From Irpex lacteus (taxonomy: Eukaryota > Basidiomycota > Agaricomycetes > Polyporales > Irpicaceae), in the NCBI GenBank assembly GCA_001986395.2, contig MQVO02000001.1, positions 1 to 64,000 on the forward strand: a stretch of DNA of 64,000 nt, written 5' to 3'. Within the stretch, counting starts at the first letter, position 1. Each line of letters opens with the position of its first letter. The notes beneath the pieces are model-generated. The model was not told the DNA's origin and searched no databases. It was given only the letters and a program-made list of their open reading frames with translations. Shown piece after piece: positions 1-9,639 of this stretch. Position numbers and translations under genes: made by a program.

Positions 1-93
1 CCTAACCTAACCTAACCTAACCTAACCTAACCTAACCTAACCTAACCTAACCTAACCTAAACCTAACCTAACCTAACCTAACCTAACCTAACC
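1..93. repeat. Telomeric repeat array, C-rich strand, 5-bp unit CCTAA
   Basis: Twelve perfect CCTAA units, one extra A, then six more units and a final CC. The complementary strand reads TTAGG towards the left end, as expected for a left chromosome end. The usual fungal unit is TTAGGG; here every unit lacks one G. The array is short, probably because the assembled contig ends within it. Confidence 0.93.
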
Positions 94-2512
94 AGAGATT
101 CCGCATGTCGCAGATATCTTTATAGATGATTTGCCTATCAAAGGACCTTCCACGATTTACCCTGATGCACATGGAAATCCTGAGCTGTTACCTGAAAATC
201 CTGGTATCCGACGTTTTATCTGGGAACATGCCAATGATGTCCATTGTGTTGTCCATCGTGTCGGTCATGCTGGTGGTACTTTCTCTCCGTCTAAGGTTCA
301 GTTAGGCAGACCAGAAGTGCTCATCGTTGGACAGAAATGCACACCTCAAGGTCGTCTACCTGATGATCAGAAGATAGATAAGATCCTGAAGTGGCCTACG
401 CTCAAGACCGTTAAGGATGTACGTGGATTTCTCGGACTCTGCGGAACTGTTCGCATATGGATCAAGAACTATTCTGCCTTAGCACGACCACTTACCGAGC
501 TTGTTCGCAATGACGTGGAGTTTGAATGGGATGAAAGGCGCCAAGAAGCTTTTGACACCTTAAAACAGGCTATCACCTCACCACCTGCTTTACGCCCCAT
601 CGACTACACTTCCAACCAACCTGTCGTACTTTCAGTTGACTCCAGCTTCATCGCAGTCGGCTTCATTCTATCCCAGTATGATGATGAATGGAAGAAACGT
701 CCAGCTCGATATGGATCCATTCCTATGAATGAGCGCGAATCTCGATACTCCCAACCGAAGCTAGAACTTTATGGCTTGTATCGAGCGTTGAGAGCTTATC
801 GCTTATATCTTGTTGGAGTCAAGACTCTAAAGGTGGAAGTGGATGCCAAGTACATCAAAGGGATGCTTAACGAACCAGATCTGCAGCCCAATGCCACTAT
901 CAACCGATGGATCCAAGGAATCTTGCTCTTCGACTTCGAGCTCATTCATGTGCCCGCTGAACGTCACAAAGGTCCAGATGCACTTTCTAGGAGAGAAATG
1001 GCTGAAGATGAAGAGATAGAGGATGATGATGATGACTGGTTGGACAACATTGCCCTATTCATCAGTGATGGCCCTGGGCAACAAACCTTCACTCATGCAG
1101 AAGTCTATGCTATGCTCTCACCCAAGGACCAGTTATTGGCAGACATATTTCGCTTTCTCACAAGCCTACACCTTCCCGAACGCTGCAACACTGAGCAAAC
1201 AAAGCGCCAGTTCATGCGAAAGGCTCAAAGATTCTATGTTCAAGAAGGAGCAATGTTCAGACGTCAAGGTACCAAACGCCCTACCAAGGTCATATTCCGT
1301 GAAGCTCGCAGACAGCAGATTCTAGCCAAAGTCCATGAAGAACTAGGTCATCGTGGTCAGTACGCAGTCATGCAGACATGTAAGGAGCGATTCTATTGGC
1401 CTACTATGTTCGAAGATGTCAAGCATCACGTGCGCTCATGTCACGAGTGCCAACTTTGGAACACTAGGAAACCCCAGCTACCTCTCATGGTCTCTACCCC
1501 TGCAACTGTGTTCTCCAAGATCCACGTAGATGTCATGTACATGCCTAAAGGAGGAGGTTTTGAGTATCTGGTTGCAGCACGTGATGATCTTACCGGTGCA
1601 GCCGAAGGCCGAGCCTTGCGCAATATCAAAGCCAATGCATTAGCCAACTTCTTCTTTGAGGAGATCTTATGCAGATATGGTGCAATTGGTCAAGTGACTA
1701 CAGATAATGGCCCAGAAGTTCAAGGAGCGTTTACTGAACTGATGGATCGATATCATCTTCCTCGAATTTCAATCTCACCTTATAACTCCCGAGCCAATGG
1801 TGTAGTTGAGCGCGGTCACTTTACCATTCGTCAAAGCATGATGAAGGCTTGCAACGGCCAGCCTAGCAAGTGGTACACACATGTTCATGCCGCATTCTTT
1901 GCAGACAAGTGCACTACTCGTCGACAGACTGGATTCTCCCCCTTCTACCTACTCTACGGTACTACTCCTGTTCTACCTATCGATCTAGCCGAAGCATCAC
2001 TCATGGTCACTGGTTTCAAGTCCAATATGGAACCTGCTGACCTTCTGGCCTTACGTATTCAGCAGTTTGAGAAGCGCGATGAAGACCTAGAGCGTGCCGC
2101 AGAGACCCTTCGCAAGCACAGGTTCAAATCTAAAGAACACTTTGAGCGACGTTACAAGCGTACCCTATGGACCAGTAACCTAGCACCAGGCACTTTGGTG
2201 CTTCAAAGGAACAATGCCAAGGATAAGAGTTTGGACAAGAAGTACTTCCCACGTTATCTGGGCCCATATGAAGTTGTTCGTCGAACCAAAGGCGGATCAT
2301 ATGTTCTAAAGGAATTGGATGGAACTGTTATGCGTCAAGGTGTAGCCGCCCAGCGCTTGCTGCCCTATATCTCTCGAACCGACCCCCGCTTGCAGGACAT
2401 TGCAGCAGAAGAAGACTCAGACGATGAGGAAAATGCATCAGAAGATGAAGAAGTTGTCAGTGAAGATGTCAACTCCGATTCTGAATCAGATCCAGAGTCT
2501 GACAGCAACTGA
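92..2512 (+). pseudogene. Ty3/gypsy retrotransposon Pol, 5'-truncated by the telomere
   Basis: The open frame begins directly after the telomeric repeats and ends in TGA at 2512. It opens inside the reverse transcriptase: FIDDL at 119-133 is the catalytic F/Y-x-D-D box, and the connection region (GFLGLCG) follows. An RNase H domain comes next, with likely acidic residues in SVDSS near 638, ELYGLYRA near 765 and VEVDAK near 840. The integrase has an H-H-C-C zinc finger at about 1333-1450 and a DDE core with Asp in HVDVMY near 1526, Asp in TTDNGPE near 1701 and Glu in GVVERGH near 1807. A short SH3-like integrase tail (YLGPYEVVRR) and an acidic C-terminus close the protein. Gag, protease and the first part of RT are missing, so it cannot move by itself. 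The order RT-RNaseH-INT places it in Ty3/gypsy rather than Ty1/copia. Confidence 0.93.
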
Positions 2513-2542
2513 GGACAGTTGCAATTTCAAGTGCCCCGCGGA

Positions 2543-2961
2543 TGTAACGCCATTACTCTGTAATGGGTTGGTTACATAAGCGATAGTCCAAGTCTCATGC
2601 ATTGGTAGCAAAGCTTAGTAAGCCCAGCACAGCTCCCAAGTCCCCTAGCAACCGGTTTCCAAGAAGTGAGTCATAGGAATTGAGGCTATGTTTCGAGTAG
2701 CAACGGTTGTCAAGGAAATTCAGAGGCTATGTAGATTGCTAAGTAACCGCACAGCAAAGGCTGTGCTAGTAGAAACAGTGCTTCCCACATGTATATAAGG
2801 CGGCCAGAGTGCCCCCCAGAGTAAAGACAAGCAAGTTACAGTTTACACCTCAACCGTCATCAGTCAGAGCCAGTCAAGCAGTCAGTCAGAAGTCAGTTAC
2901 TCAGCTAGTCTCCCACGTCGATACTTGAGCTTTGGACATTGGTAGGTACCGAACGCCTACA
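2543..2961 (+). mobile_element. Probable 3' LTR of the truncated gypsy element (end uncertain)
   Basis: Thirty bases after the Pol stop codon the sequence starts TGTAACGCC, a typical TG start of an LTR. A TATATAA box lies at 2792-2798, followed by a CA-rich leader-like stretch. The proposed end is the CA of CGCCTACA at 2961, which would give a 419-bp LTR. The 5' LTR is lost beyond the telomere, so the right border cannot be confirmed by comparison and could lie further right. No clear polypurine tract precedes it. Confidence 0.5.
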
Positions 2962-4022
2962 CTGTCACTGCTGTCAAGTTCTGTCAATCGAGCAAGAGAA
3001 TCACATCCAGCAGGCACACACGAGCTGTGAAGGGGATCGTGATTTCTTGTTAGTCGAAGCGCAGGTCGTCCGAGCTATCTGGATACTACTACTACTCGCT
3101 GTTAGTGCTAGCCACTGAAGCCAGTTGTGGGTAATCGTTTCGAGCCGAATTGTAAATCTCAGTCAGCTATCTCTGCCTGAACGTACCTTCTTCTCCCCCA
3201 ACGAACGACTGGGGTAGTTCGACCTAACGTCTGGTCCAACGATCCTCAGCAGTAAAGGTTAGGTTCGTCAAGGAACGGTATCAGGAGAGCCTTTTGTTTA
3301 TTGCACGCAGGCGTGTGTGTTAGCCCAACCCAGTACAGGTGTTAGCTTGAAGCTAGTCCCTCGTTCTGCTCTCCGTCCTCGTCGTTCCGCCCGAACTCAC
3401 CAGTCCCTTTTTCTGATTCGACACCGGAGGTACTTCACGAGCTTCCAACAGAGCTCATCAATCATAACGAAAAGCAGAAACGGTGGCGGCGGAGACTCTG
3501 ACATTGTCGTAGATGGAGGTAGAGAGGCAGAAGTAACGTGCATGCAGCGCACATCGTTCACAGTATTAAGAAACATCGTCTTCGAGTTCGGTAGTCTCAT
3601 AGTTACGCGTCATTTACGTGTAGGCATTACCGAAAACTTGTTGCCGCGATGGATATGTGTTGGATTGCTTATGTCACGTGGTCGTGAAAGACACTGCTTC
3701 CGACAAAGCAGTACCATCCAGCGATGCACCACTGGGAAAGGCGGTATTCATTTGAAAGTGGTGGGTACAGCTTATGCACCTCTGACACGATGGAGGGGTC
3801 CGCCGATAAGTAGATAGTCAGCTATCGGTAACGCATGAGAATACAGCTGCAATGACAGCGTAATGAATTCGCTCTCTGAGCGTACGTCTTACTCAAATCT
3901 TATCTCAACCTACTTACATTCCGATGTAGAATCACGCACCAATTCTATTTTGTGCCTCCGATATTTGAACGCAGATTTATCGGTGAGACGGATGTCATGC
4001 CGGCACAAATCCGGCAGCTCCT
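2962..4022. other. Non-coding subtelomeric sequence
   Basis: No gene is supported. The longest open stretch, 3317-3817 on the plus strand, begins with GTG, contains no recognisable domain and overlaps open stretches of similar quality on the other strand. Part may still belong to the retroelement if its LTR is longer than proposed. Confidence 0.5.
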
Positions 4023-4096
4023 GCCGATATGATCATAGAAAAATATCGGACGAGGTCACGAGAATATACGACACGTTCTCCAATCCTTCCCTGTGT
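4023..4096 (+). repeat. Diverged repeat, copy 1 of the GCCGATA...TATCGG element
   Basis: This stretch aligns with 4770-4843: both run GCCGATA, a short spacer, AATATCGG, then a matching tail (ATACGACACGTTCTCCAAT here against ATACGGCGTGTTCTTCCAAT). The GCCGATA/TATCGG pair can form a short stem. It seems to be the outer part of a dispersed subtelomeric element. Confidence 0.5.
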
Positions 4097-4099
4097 CTT

Positions 4100-4294
4100 T
4101 ATTGGAGTTGACCAAAAATTGTGTCGGCAGCTGGGTGAGCCCCCTCGTTCTGACATGCAACGGGGCACGTATGCAACGGGGCACGTGAGACAGGTGGGGC
4201 ACGTGTCAGGGCTGTCCACAATTGCCCTGAGCAGGAGTCGAACCGGCGACTTCAAGTCGCGATTCTACTCCTACGCCAAACGGCCGACATTCAC
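4100..4294 (-). mobile_element. tRNA-derived SINE-like element, copy A
   Basis: On the minus strand the stretch 4294-4223 reads like a tRNA. It has an A-box-like segment (TTTGGCGTAGGAGTA), a small anticodon-like stem with loop CTTGAAG, and a B box (GGTTCGACTCC). The ends do not form a good acceptor stem, so it is not a working tRNA gene. The non-tRNA body continues to about 4100 and holds short direct repeats of ACGTGCCCCGTTGCAT. The TGTCGGCC...TTTGGC head is shared with copies B and C. Confidence 0.55.
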
Positions 4295-4769
4295 AGCTGT
4301 GCGTATAAGCCTCTGCGTTAAGTTGAACAGCAGTCCATCAGTTCACTGCCCTGACACGCAAAGCATCGTATAAATGGGGGTACACTTCACGTAGGCAACT
4401 GCTCAAGTGCCGAGTAGCCTCCTCAGCAGCACGCGAGGGCACTCACTCGAGTCTGCAGACCGGTCGCTCGGATTAACTTATGCACCCGGCTGATAGTCAT
4501 CTTCGGGAATACAGCTATGCATTGAGATTGCAGCACCATGGCATGTGTCGGCATTTGAATCATTAACAGACCAATTTGCGACTATGACAAGTTGTCTACT
4601 TCACACTACTAGCAACACCAACCCAGCTAAGGTCCTAAGGTAGCATTGGCTCTGCCTCCCTTTTTCATACTGAGAATGAGTTGCGTAAGGTCCCCACTCA
4701 TGTTGCCGATATTCGAGCAGATTTTTATTGGTCTACTGGACGCTGAGGCATACGATGCCTCGAGTTCAC

Positions 4770-4843
4770 GCCGATAAAGCTCCAGCACAATATCGGCCGA
4801 TGTCGTAAAACTATACGGCGTGTTCTTCCAATATTTCCTCACC
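4770..4843 (+). repeat. Diverged repeat, copy 2 of the GCCGATA...TATCGG element
   Basis: Aligns with 4023-4096 over about 74 bases with substitutions. The spacer inside the stem differs (AAAGCTCCAGCAC), while the flanking GCCGATA and ATATCGG are kept, which suggests selection for, or common origin of, the stem. Confidence 0.5.
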
Positions 4844-5284
4844 ACGAGCAAATGTCGATCAGAGGCTTCGGAAAGGCGCACAAGAGCAATCGATTGAGTG
4901 AATTAATCGCACAGTTAGTCAAGTAATCGCATAGTTCAAACCGGTTCTTTCCCTGCGGTAAAAAGTTCACTTCTTTGTGCTCGGCAGTATTCTCCGGGTT
5001 GAAGGTAAGACTATGAGAGCGTCGAAACACTGTTCAAAAATGATCATCTCCGCTACGAACAAAGGTATACAATCGGCTGAATAGCAATCGGGAGTGCTCT
5101 AGTGCGACCAATCTCGGTCAGTCGCCATGGCGTTCCCTTTATGCTTACTGACAGGGTTCACTTTTCGACGGTTTTTTGCTCGGTTTTCGTGTGGAAAAAA
5201 GACTACATGTTCTCTCGAATTACAATGTTCTGTGATCTTTCCGAACATCTAATTATAAGGTGCTTTATCTGAAACACGTTAGGT

Positions 5285-5542
5285 GTGTATCTTGATCCCT
5301 TTTTCACCCATTTTGGGTACGCTCTGATCTGCTTTTTCCCGAAGTGAGTGTCTTGTTGTTAGAATAACACAACAAAAAAACGGACGGGGCCTGGAACATG
5401 ATCCCATCAGCTGGACCTCCTTTGGTGAAGGAGGTCCACCGGACGAGGCATATGCCAGCACCGCCCATAATTGCCTCAACCGGGAGTCGAACCAGCGACC
5501 CTGTGTCGTGATCATACCCCTGTGCCAAATGGCCGACATTGA
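5285..5542 (-). mobile_element. tRNA-derived SINE-like element, copy B
   Basis: The minus strand 5542-5469 carries the tRNA-like head (TGTCGGCCATTTGGCACAGG, then B box GGTTCGACTCC). The body reads GCAATTATGGGCGGTGCTGGCAT, then a perfect 11-bp hairpin at 5412-5438 (TGGACCTCCTT, loop TGGTG, AAGGAGGTCCA), then GATCATGTTCCAGGCCCC. Copy C keeps the head and the GATCATGTT block but has another sequence in the hairpin position. Confidence 0.6.
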
Positions 5543-5914
5543 GCACCTTTCGTCAATGTCTTTGTATTCAGACTCTGCGTACTTCGGTAATATATACTCC
5601 ATTCGATATCGGTAGAATTCAACGATGCAAGATGATGACTGCTTCTGGCATAAAGGGATAGCATGCTGAGATGGCAAACTGCCACATCCCACGCTTCTAC
5701 ACAATAAGGATAGCTCGCGTACTACATTCCGATAACATTCTGCACACGTATCGGGGTTTCAATAGGCGTTGTCTGACTTTGCGTTGGTGATTTACACTCA
5801 CATTCCCAACAATTGTCCTGAACGTTACAGGAACCTCAGTCAATACGTGTGTTTGGGTGCTAACTGACACTCCAAGGCCACCTGAACACAAACCCAACTG
5901 AATCCTATGTACTT
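5504..5914 (+). repeat. 411-bp direct repeat, copy 1
   Basis: I compared this stretch base by base with 6359-6769 and found no difference. It starts inside the tRNA-like head of SINE copy B and ends at CCTATGTACT. The two copies lie 855 bp apart in the same orientation. It contains short AT-rich segments and no convincing reading frame. Confidence 0.88.
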
Positions 5915-5948
5915 CTTTATACAGCAATGGAACTAAGTTTTTCCTGAC

Positions 5949-5984
5949 GTGCGCCGATAATACCTCAGCATCTTATCGGCGCAC
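5949..5984. repeat. Perfect 12-bp foldback with 12-nt loop
   Basis: The left arm GTGCGCCGATAA (5949-5960) and right arm TTATCGGCGCAC (5973-5984) are exact reverse complements round the loop TACCTCAGCATC. It is GC-rich at its base and lies between two fragments of the dispersed element. No U-tract follows, so it is not a bacterial-type terminator. Confidence 0.8.
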
Positions 5985-6017
5985 CCCTCGACTTATTACT
6001 GTGAGGTGCTCATCCCT

Positions 6018-6175
6018 TTGATATATACTCCATTCGATATCGGCAGAATTTAATGATGCAAAACGATGGCTGCTTCTGGCATAAAGAGCCAACATGCTGG
6101 AATGGCCAACTGCCACGACTTCCGCTTCTACGCAACAACGATAGCTCACGGACTACATTGTGATAACATTCTACC
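6018..6175 (+). repeat. Diverged partial copy of the dispersed element
   Basis: Aligns with the first part of the 411-bp repeat, from ATATACTCCATTCGATATCGG through CTGCTTCTGGCATAAAG to GATAACATTCT, with many substitutions. It is an older copy than the identical pair. Confidence 0.7.
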
Positions 6176-6397
6176 AATTTCTCCTGTCTTTTCGTCGGCA
6201 TAAAACAAAAGACAGAATGGGGTCTGAAACATGATCCTATTTGGATGGCAAGCACGTGGTGCATGTGGTGCAGCACCGCGTGCGGGCCATCTAAATAAGG
6301 CATGCGATGCCAGCACCGTTCATAGTTGCCCCAATCGGGGATTGAACCAGCGACCTCATGTCGTGATCATACCCCTGTGCCAAATGGCCGACATTGA
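6176..6397 (-). mobile_element. tRNA-derived SINE-like element, copy C
   Basis: The head on the minus strand (6397-6323) matches copy B closely, with B box GGTTCAATCCC. The body shares CGGTGCTGGCAT and GATCATGTTTCAGACCCC with copy B. Between these blocks lies an imperfect hairpin (GATGGCAAGCACG... pairing with ...CGTGCGGGCCATC, about 6244-6292) unlike that of copy B. Confidence 0.6.
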
Positions 6398-6769
6398 GCA
6401 CCTTTCGTCAATGTCTTTGTATTCAGACTCTGCGTACTTCGGTAATATATACTCCATTCGATATCGGTAGAATTCAACGATGCAAGATGATGACTGCTTC
6501 TGGCATAAAGGGATAGCATGCTGAGATGGCAAACTGCCACATCCCACGCTTCTACACAATAAGGATAGCTCGCGTACTACATTCCGATAACATTCTGCAC
6601 ACGTATCGGGGTTTCAATAGGCGTTGTCTGACTTTGCGTTGGTGATTTACACTCACATTCCCAACAATTGTCCTGAACGTTACAGGAACCTCAGTCAATA
6701 CGTGTGTTTGGGTGCTAACTGACACTCCAAGGCCACCTGAACACAAACCCAACTGAATCCTATGTACTC
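6359..6769 (+). repeat. 411-bp direct repeat, copy 2
   Basis: Identical to 5504-5914 by eye. Unlike copy 1 it is followed by CTTTTCTATAGCAT, an end motif also found at about 7085-7098 and 9695-9708, so copy 2 probably has the intact right end of the element. Confidence 0.88.
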
Positions 6770-6897
6770 TTTTCTATAGCATCTAGCATACCTCATAAAC
6801 ACTACCAAACAACTCGACTCTTTGACCACGCATTGCAACACATCGCGGAGCCGTTGCCAAAGACACAATCCTTCTTAGCCTAGCAATGCCTAGCCTA

Positions 6898-7098
6898 CCC
6901 CATAACATTCTACACACATATCGGGGTTTCAATAGGTGTTGTCTGATTTTGCGTTGTTGATTGACACTCACATTCCCAATAACTGTGTAGAACGTTATAG
7001 GAACCTCGGTCGACACGTGTGTTTGGGCGCTAATTACAAGCCCAAGGCCACCTGAACCCCAAGCCCAACTGAATCCTATGTACTCTTTTCTATAGCAT
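6898..7098 (+). repeat. Diverged copy of the right half of the dispersed element
   Basis: Aligns with the second half of the 411-bp repeat (CATAACATTCTACACACATATCGGGGTTTCAATAGG and onward in near-matching form) with scattered substitutions. It ends in the same ACTCTTTTCTATAGCATCA. Confidence 0.75.
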
Positions 7099-7111
7099 CA
7101 CTCTCTACATG

Positions 7112-7330
7112 TCACCTCCGTGGTGTAGTGGCACGTCTGCATGACCTTGTGACTTGAAATCGCGAGTTCGATTCCGGCGATTGCAACTTGTCCTAATGTT
7201 TCCCCTTTGGTCATTGGCTTTGAAAGCTGTTCAATTAGTTGTGTCAGTCGATCTAAACGACTACCGCACCTGTTCGAACGGCCTTCAAGGCCAATACCAA
7301 AAGGGATTGTTAAGTACATTTTAAATTAGT
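7112..7330 (+). mobile_element. tRNA-derived SINE-like element, second family (copy D)
   Basis: An A-box-like stretch (GTGGTGTAGTGGCACGTC) and a B box (GAGTTCGATTCC) are about 45 bases apart. An anticodon-like loop CTTGAAA lies in a 4-bp stem between them. No acceptor stem is formed. The downstream body (7190-7330) has no match to copies A-C, so this is a different family. The right end is an estimate. Confidence 0.5.
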
Positions 7331-7748
7331 TATTTTCATTCATGGAGACTAGTCATCTCAAGCCACCAATATTGCATTTAATCACACATCACGTTAATAA
7401 GAATCGCTTTGTTCACACTGTCCCTGTTGCTCGATCACAGACGTTCATTTCGCCCATAGCTGCACTGTCATCTATCGGCGTTTTGCTCTTTACCAAGCGC
7501 CCGACTTTACCAATCGCCGATACGTGTCGAGAAATTATCGGATAATGTTGTGCCCAATAGATCTATCCTGTGGGCTGATGGCTTTCTTGTCGACTTTCGT
7601 GACATCGCTTGGGGTATCGTTTTGTCCCGAAAGCGTGAAACTATCGGCGATGAGACACTTTCTGAGAAAAGTTGACCCGGAACCCTGCCATAACCGCCCT
7701 GGGAACCCAACCCCTTGCTTCTTTCTTTATAGAATACAACTGATGGGC
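7331..7748. other. Non-coding subtelomeric sequence
   Basis: No gene supported. TATCGGCG and CGCCGATA occur at about 7474 and 7514 and could pair across roughly 40 bases. Further TATCGG copies follow at about 7537 and 7642. Confidence 0.4.
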
Positions 7749-8525
7749 TCACGCCCGTAAGTCCACCTTACTATACGTTCCAGCCTTTGCAGCAACTATG
7801 ACGACCAGTCGGCGACCCTCCCCACAGTGTTTTAAGCAGTAGGCCTTGCCTTTCGGCAATTCCTTCCTCCAGTCCTCCACCCTGTCGAAGAAGCCTTCAA
7901 TTCCGTGGCCGGGCACCCGCAGAAGAGCTCGATCCTTTCTCAGCAGCCATTCAAGGTCGTCTGCTCGGTGAGGAGGGATGGAGACGAATTTTGTCCATTC
8001 GCCTGACGGAAGTTCGTCCGTCCGATCGAAACTTTCGGCTTCCAGCGCCGCGAGCTCCTCTTCCTCCGCCCAGTCCTCGTCGTCCGAGTCCGGCGACACC
8101 ACTGGGTCACCCGGGTAGTAATAGGGGGCCCACGCTTCAGGCTCGTGAAGAGGTTGCAGAAAAGGCTCGACGTCGCCGTCCCTGAGTGCCAACTCGGCAT
8201 CAGAGGTCCCAGCGTGTTCTTGACGACGCTCGGAGACGATCAACCTCTCCATCTTCACCAGCAGGTCCTGCTCCCGCTCACTGAGCTGAGCTTCAATCCC
8301 AGCAAACTTTTGAGGGCGCACTGTGCACAACGTCAGTACCCACACTTCGTATAATGTAAGGAACGCACCGCCGCCATTTGCCGTGATCCCCTCCTTCACC
8401 TGATAAAACCACCGGACAACATTCAACTCAAACCCAGCAGTCGGGGCTGTACGCCGCTGCTGCACGTAGACTTCCTTCGTCCAAAGGGCGCGGAATGGCA
8501 TGACTGAGTAGCTTACTCCCGCCAT
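7749..8525 (-). CDS. Hypothetical protein, single exon, 258 aa
   Basis: Uninterrupted frame ending TGA... at the left edge, on the minus strand. I do not recognise the product. It has a mixed N-terminal half (residues about 1-110), a strongly acidic stretch (SDDEDWAEEEELAALEAE, about 155-175) and a C-terminal half rich in charged residues (EWLLRKDRALLRVPGHGIE). There is no signal peptide and no clear membrane segment. A TATAAAG lies only 19 bases before the first ATG. The second ATG (8501, MPFRAL) may therefore be the real start, giving 250 aa. It stands alone among repeats, which fits either a true subtelomeric gene or a relic of a mobile element. Composition looks protein-like over the whole length, in contrast to the other open stretches of this region. 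Confidence 0.5.
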   Translation of the reverse strand: MAGVSYSVMPFRALWTKEVYVQQRRTAPTAGFELNVVRWFYQVKEGITANGGGAFLTLYEVWVLTLCTVRPQKFAGIEAQLSEREQDLLVKMERLIVSERRQEHAGTSDAELALRDGDVEPFLQPLHEPEAWAPYYYPGDPVVSPDSDDEDWAEEEELAALEAESFDRTDELPSGEWTKFVSIPPHRADDLEWLLRKDRALLRVPGHGIEGFFDRVEDWRKELPKGKAYCLKHCGEGRRLVVIVAAKAGTYSKVDLRA

Positions 8526-8543
8526 GCGTTTTCATGGCTCGAC

Positions 8544-8550
8544 CTTTATA
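8544..8550 (-). promoter_or_regulatory. TATA box before the 258-aa hypothetical gene
   Basis: TATAAAG on the minus strand, 19 bases before the first ATG at 8525 and 43 before the second at 8501. The close spacing argues for the second ATG. Confidence 0.4.
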
Positions 8551-8771
8551 TCTTTCCCTGTGCGCTCACGTAGCACCTCATGCGAACTGCATATTCGCTT
8601 AGTTGTAGGTTTAACGTTACTTGTCTTCTGGAAACAACTCGCTTATGAGAAGGGCACAACCTTGCTCGGCTCACGTCTTCATGAATGACAATGCACGGTT
8701 ATTATTACGTGTAGACCATCGCAACCCGTCGCCCACTACGGCTAAGTCAATCGAGATCTCGAGCATAAACC

Positions 8772-8836
8772 ACACGTGGCATAGATTCTAGACCACTAGC
8801 CCTGACAGGCTAGTGGTCTAGATCTGTACCACGTGT
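8772..8836. repeat. Long interrupted inverted repeat (foldback) with CACGTG in both ends
   Basis: Outer arms ACACGTGG (8772-8779) and CCACGTGT (8829-8836) are reverse complements. Inside them TCTAGACCACTAGCC and GGCTAGTGGTCTAGA form a perfect 15-bp stem round the loop CTGACA. Each end contains CACGTG, an E-box-type site. It could be a small foldback/MITE-like element. Confidence 0.8.
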
Positions 8837-9074
8837 ATGGAGAATATGACGGATCTGTGAGACTTCGCCTCATGAGCTCCAAATTTACTTTTCTCGTAGC
8901 GGCAACTGCCTCTCGCTACAGCGACTTCGTGGCAGTGATGTATGTCCAAGCAGTCGTCTGTCAGTGTATACAGCGGCTTAGCCGGCCAACACGGTTGCCT
9001 GCAGCTAAGTACGGTCAGATAGGTTATATCGCACTCCTCATGTTTCTCATCTATACGTAGTTAACTAACTAACC

Positions 9075-9530
9075 AACTGCCCATTTAGGGTGAGCGACGG
9101 AGCCACACCCACTCCCCACCAGAGACAGGCATCACAGTGGTGAACAGTCCCATCTGCTCACTCACCGGCTTAGCCGGCCACATGCTGCCTGCAACCCTCC
9201 CAACCCATCCTAACACTCTGTGACGAGCACCCACGCCCACATTGGTGAACAGTCTCATCTGCTAACTCACCGGCTTAGCCGGCCACATGCTGCCTGTGAC
9301 CCTCCCATCCCATAGGTCACACCTAATACTCTGTGACGAGCACCCACCGGCTCAGCCCACAGTGAGCAGTCTCATCTGCTAACTCGCCGGCTTAGCCGGC
9401 CACATGCTGCGTGCAACCCCCTCAACCTAATCCACAGTGAGCAGCAGTCACACCTCACACTGTCAGGTTACGAGCATTCACCAGCTTAGCCGGTGAGCAC
9501 TCGTTGCTGCAATCCTGTCACTGGCACAGT
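9075..9530 (+). repeat. Tandem satellite of about 110 bp with the palindrome CCGGCTTAGCCGG
   Basis: At least three imperfect units start near 9133, 9244 and 9360. Each runs GTGA(A/G)CAGTCTCATCTGCT, then the palindrome and GCCACATGCTGC, then a C-rich stretch, then CTGTGACGAGCACCCAC in the first two. A degenerate fourth unit (ACCAGCTTAGCCGGTGAGC) is near 9480. Another CGGCTTAGCCGGCC lies before the array near 8971. Confidence 0.8.
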
Positions 9531-9639
9531 GCTTTCAGCAACTCGCATCTGCTCACCCGAGACGCAAAGCCTGCTTGCACGCCTAGCCCAGGCTCAGCGG
9601 CTTTCTAGGGCCTGGCAAGGCTTAGCATACCTCTGATAG

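Noticed and set aside
3317..3817. 166-codon open frame after the retroelement
   Set aside because: Starts only with GTG, has no domain, and overlaps equally long frames on the other strand.
4223..4294. tRNA gene on the minus strand
   Set aside because: A and B boxes are present, but the ends do not pair into an acceptor stem and the anticodon stem is short. Treated as a SINE head; the same holds for 5469-5542, 6323-6397 and 7115-7185.
9075..9530. CRISPR array
   Set aside because: Units are about 110 bp and imperfect without unique spacers, and the organism is a eukaryote.
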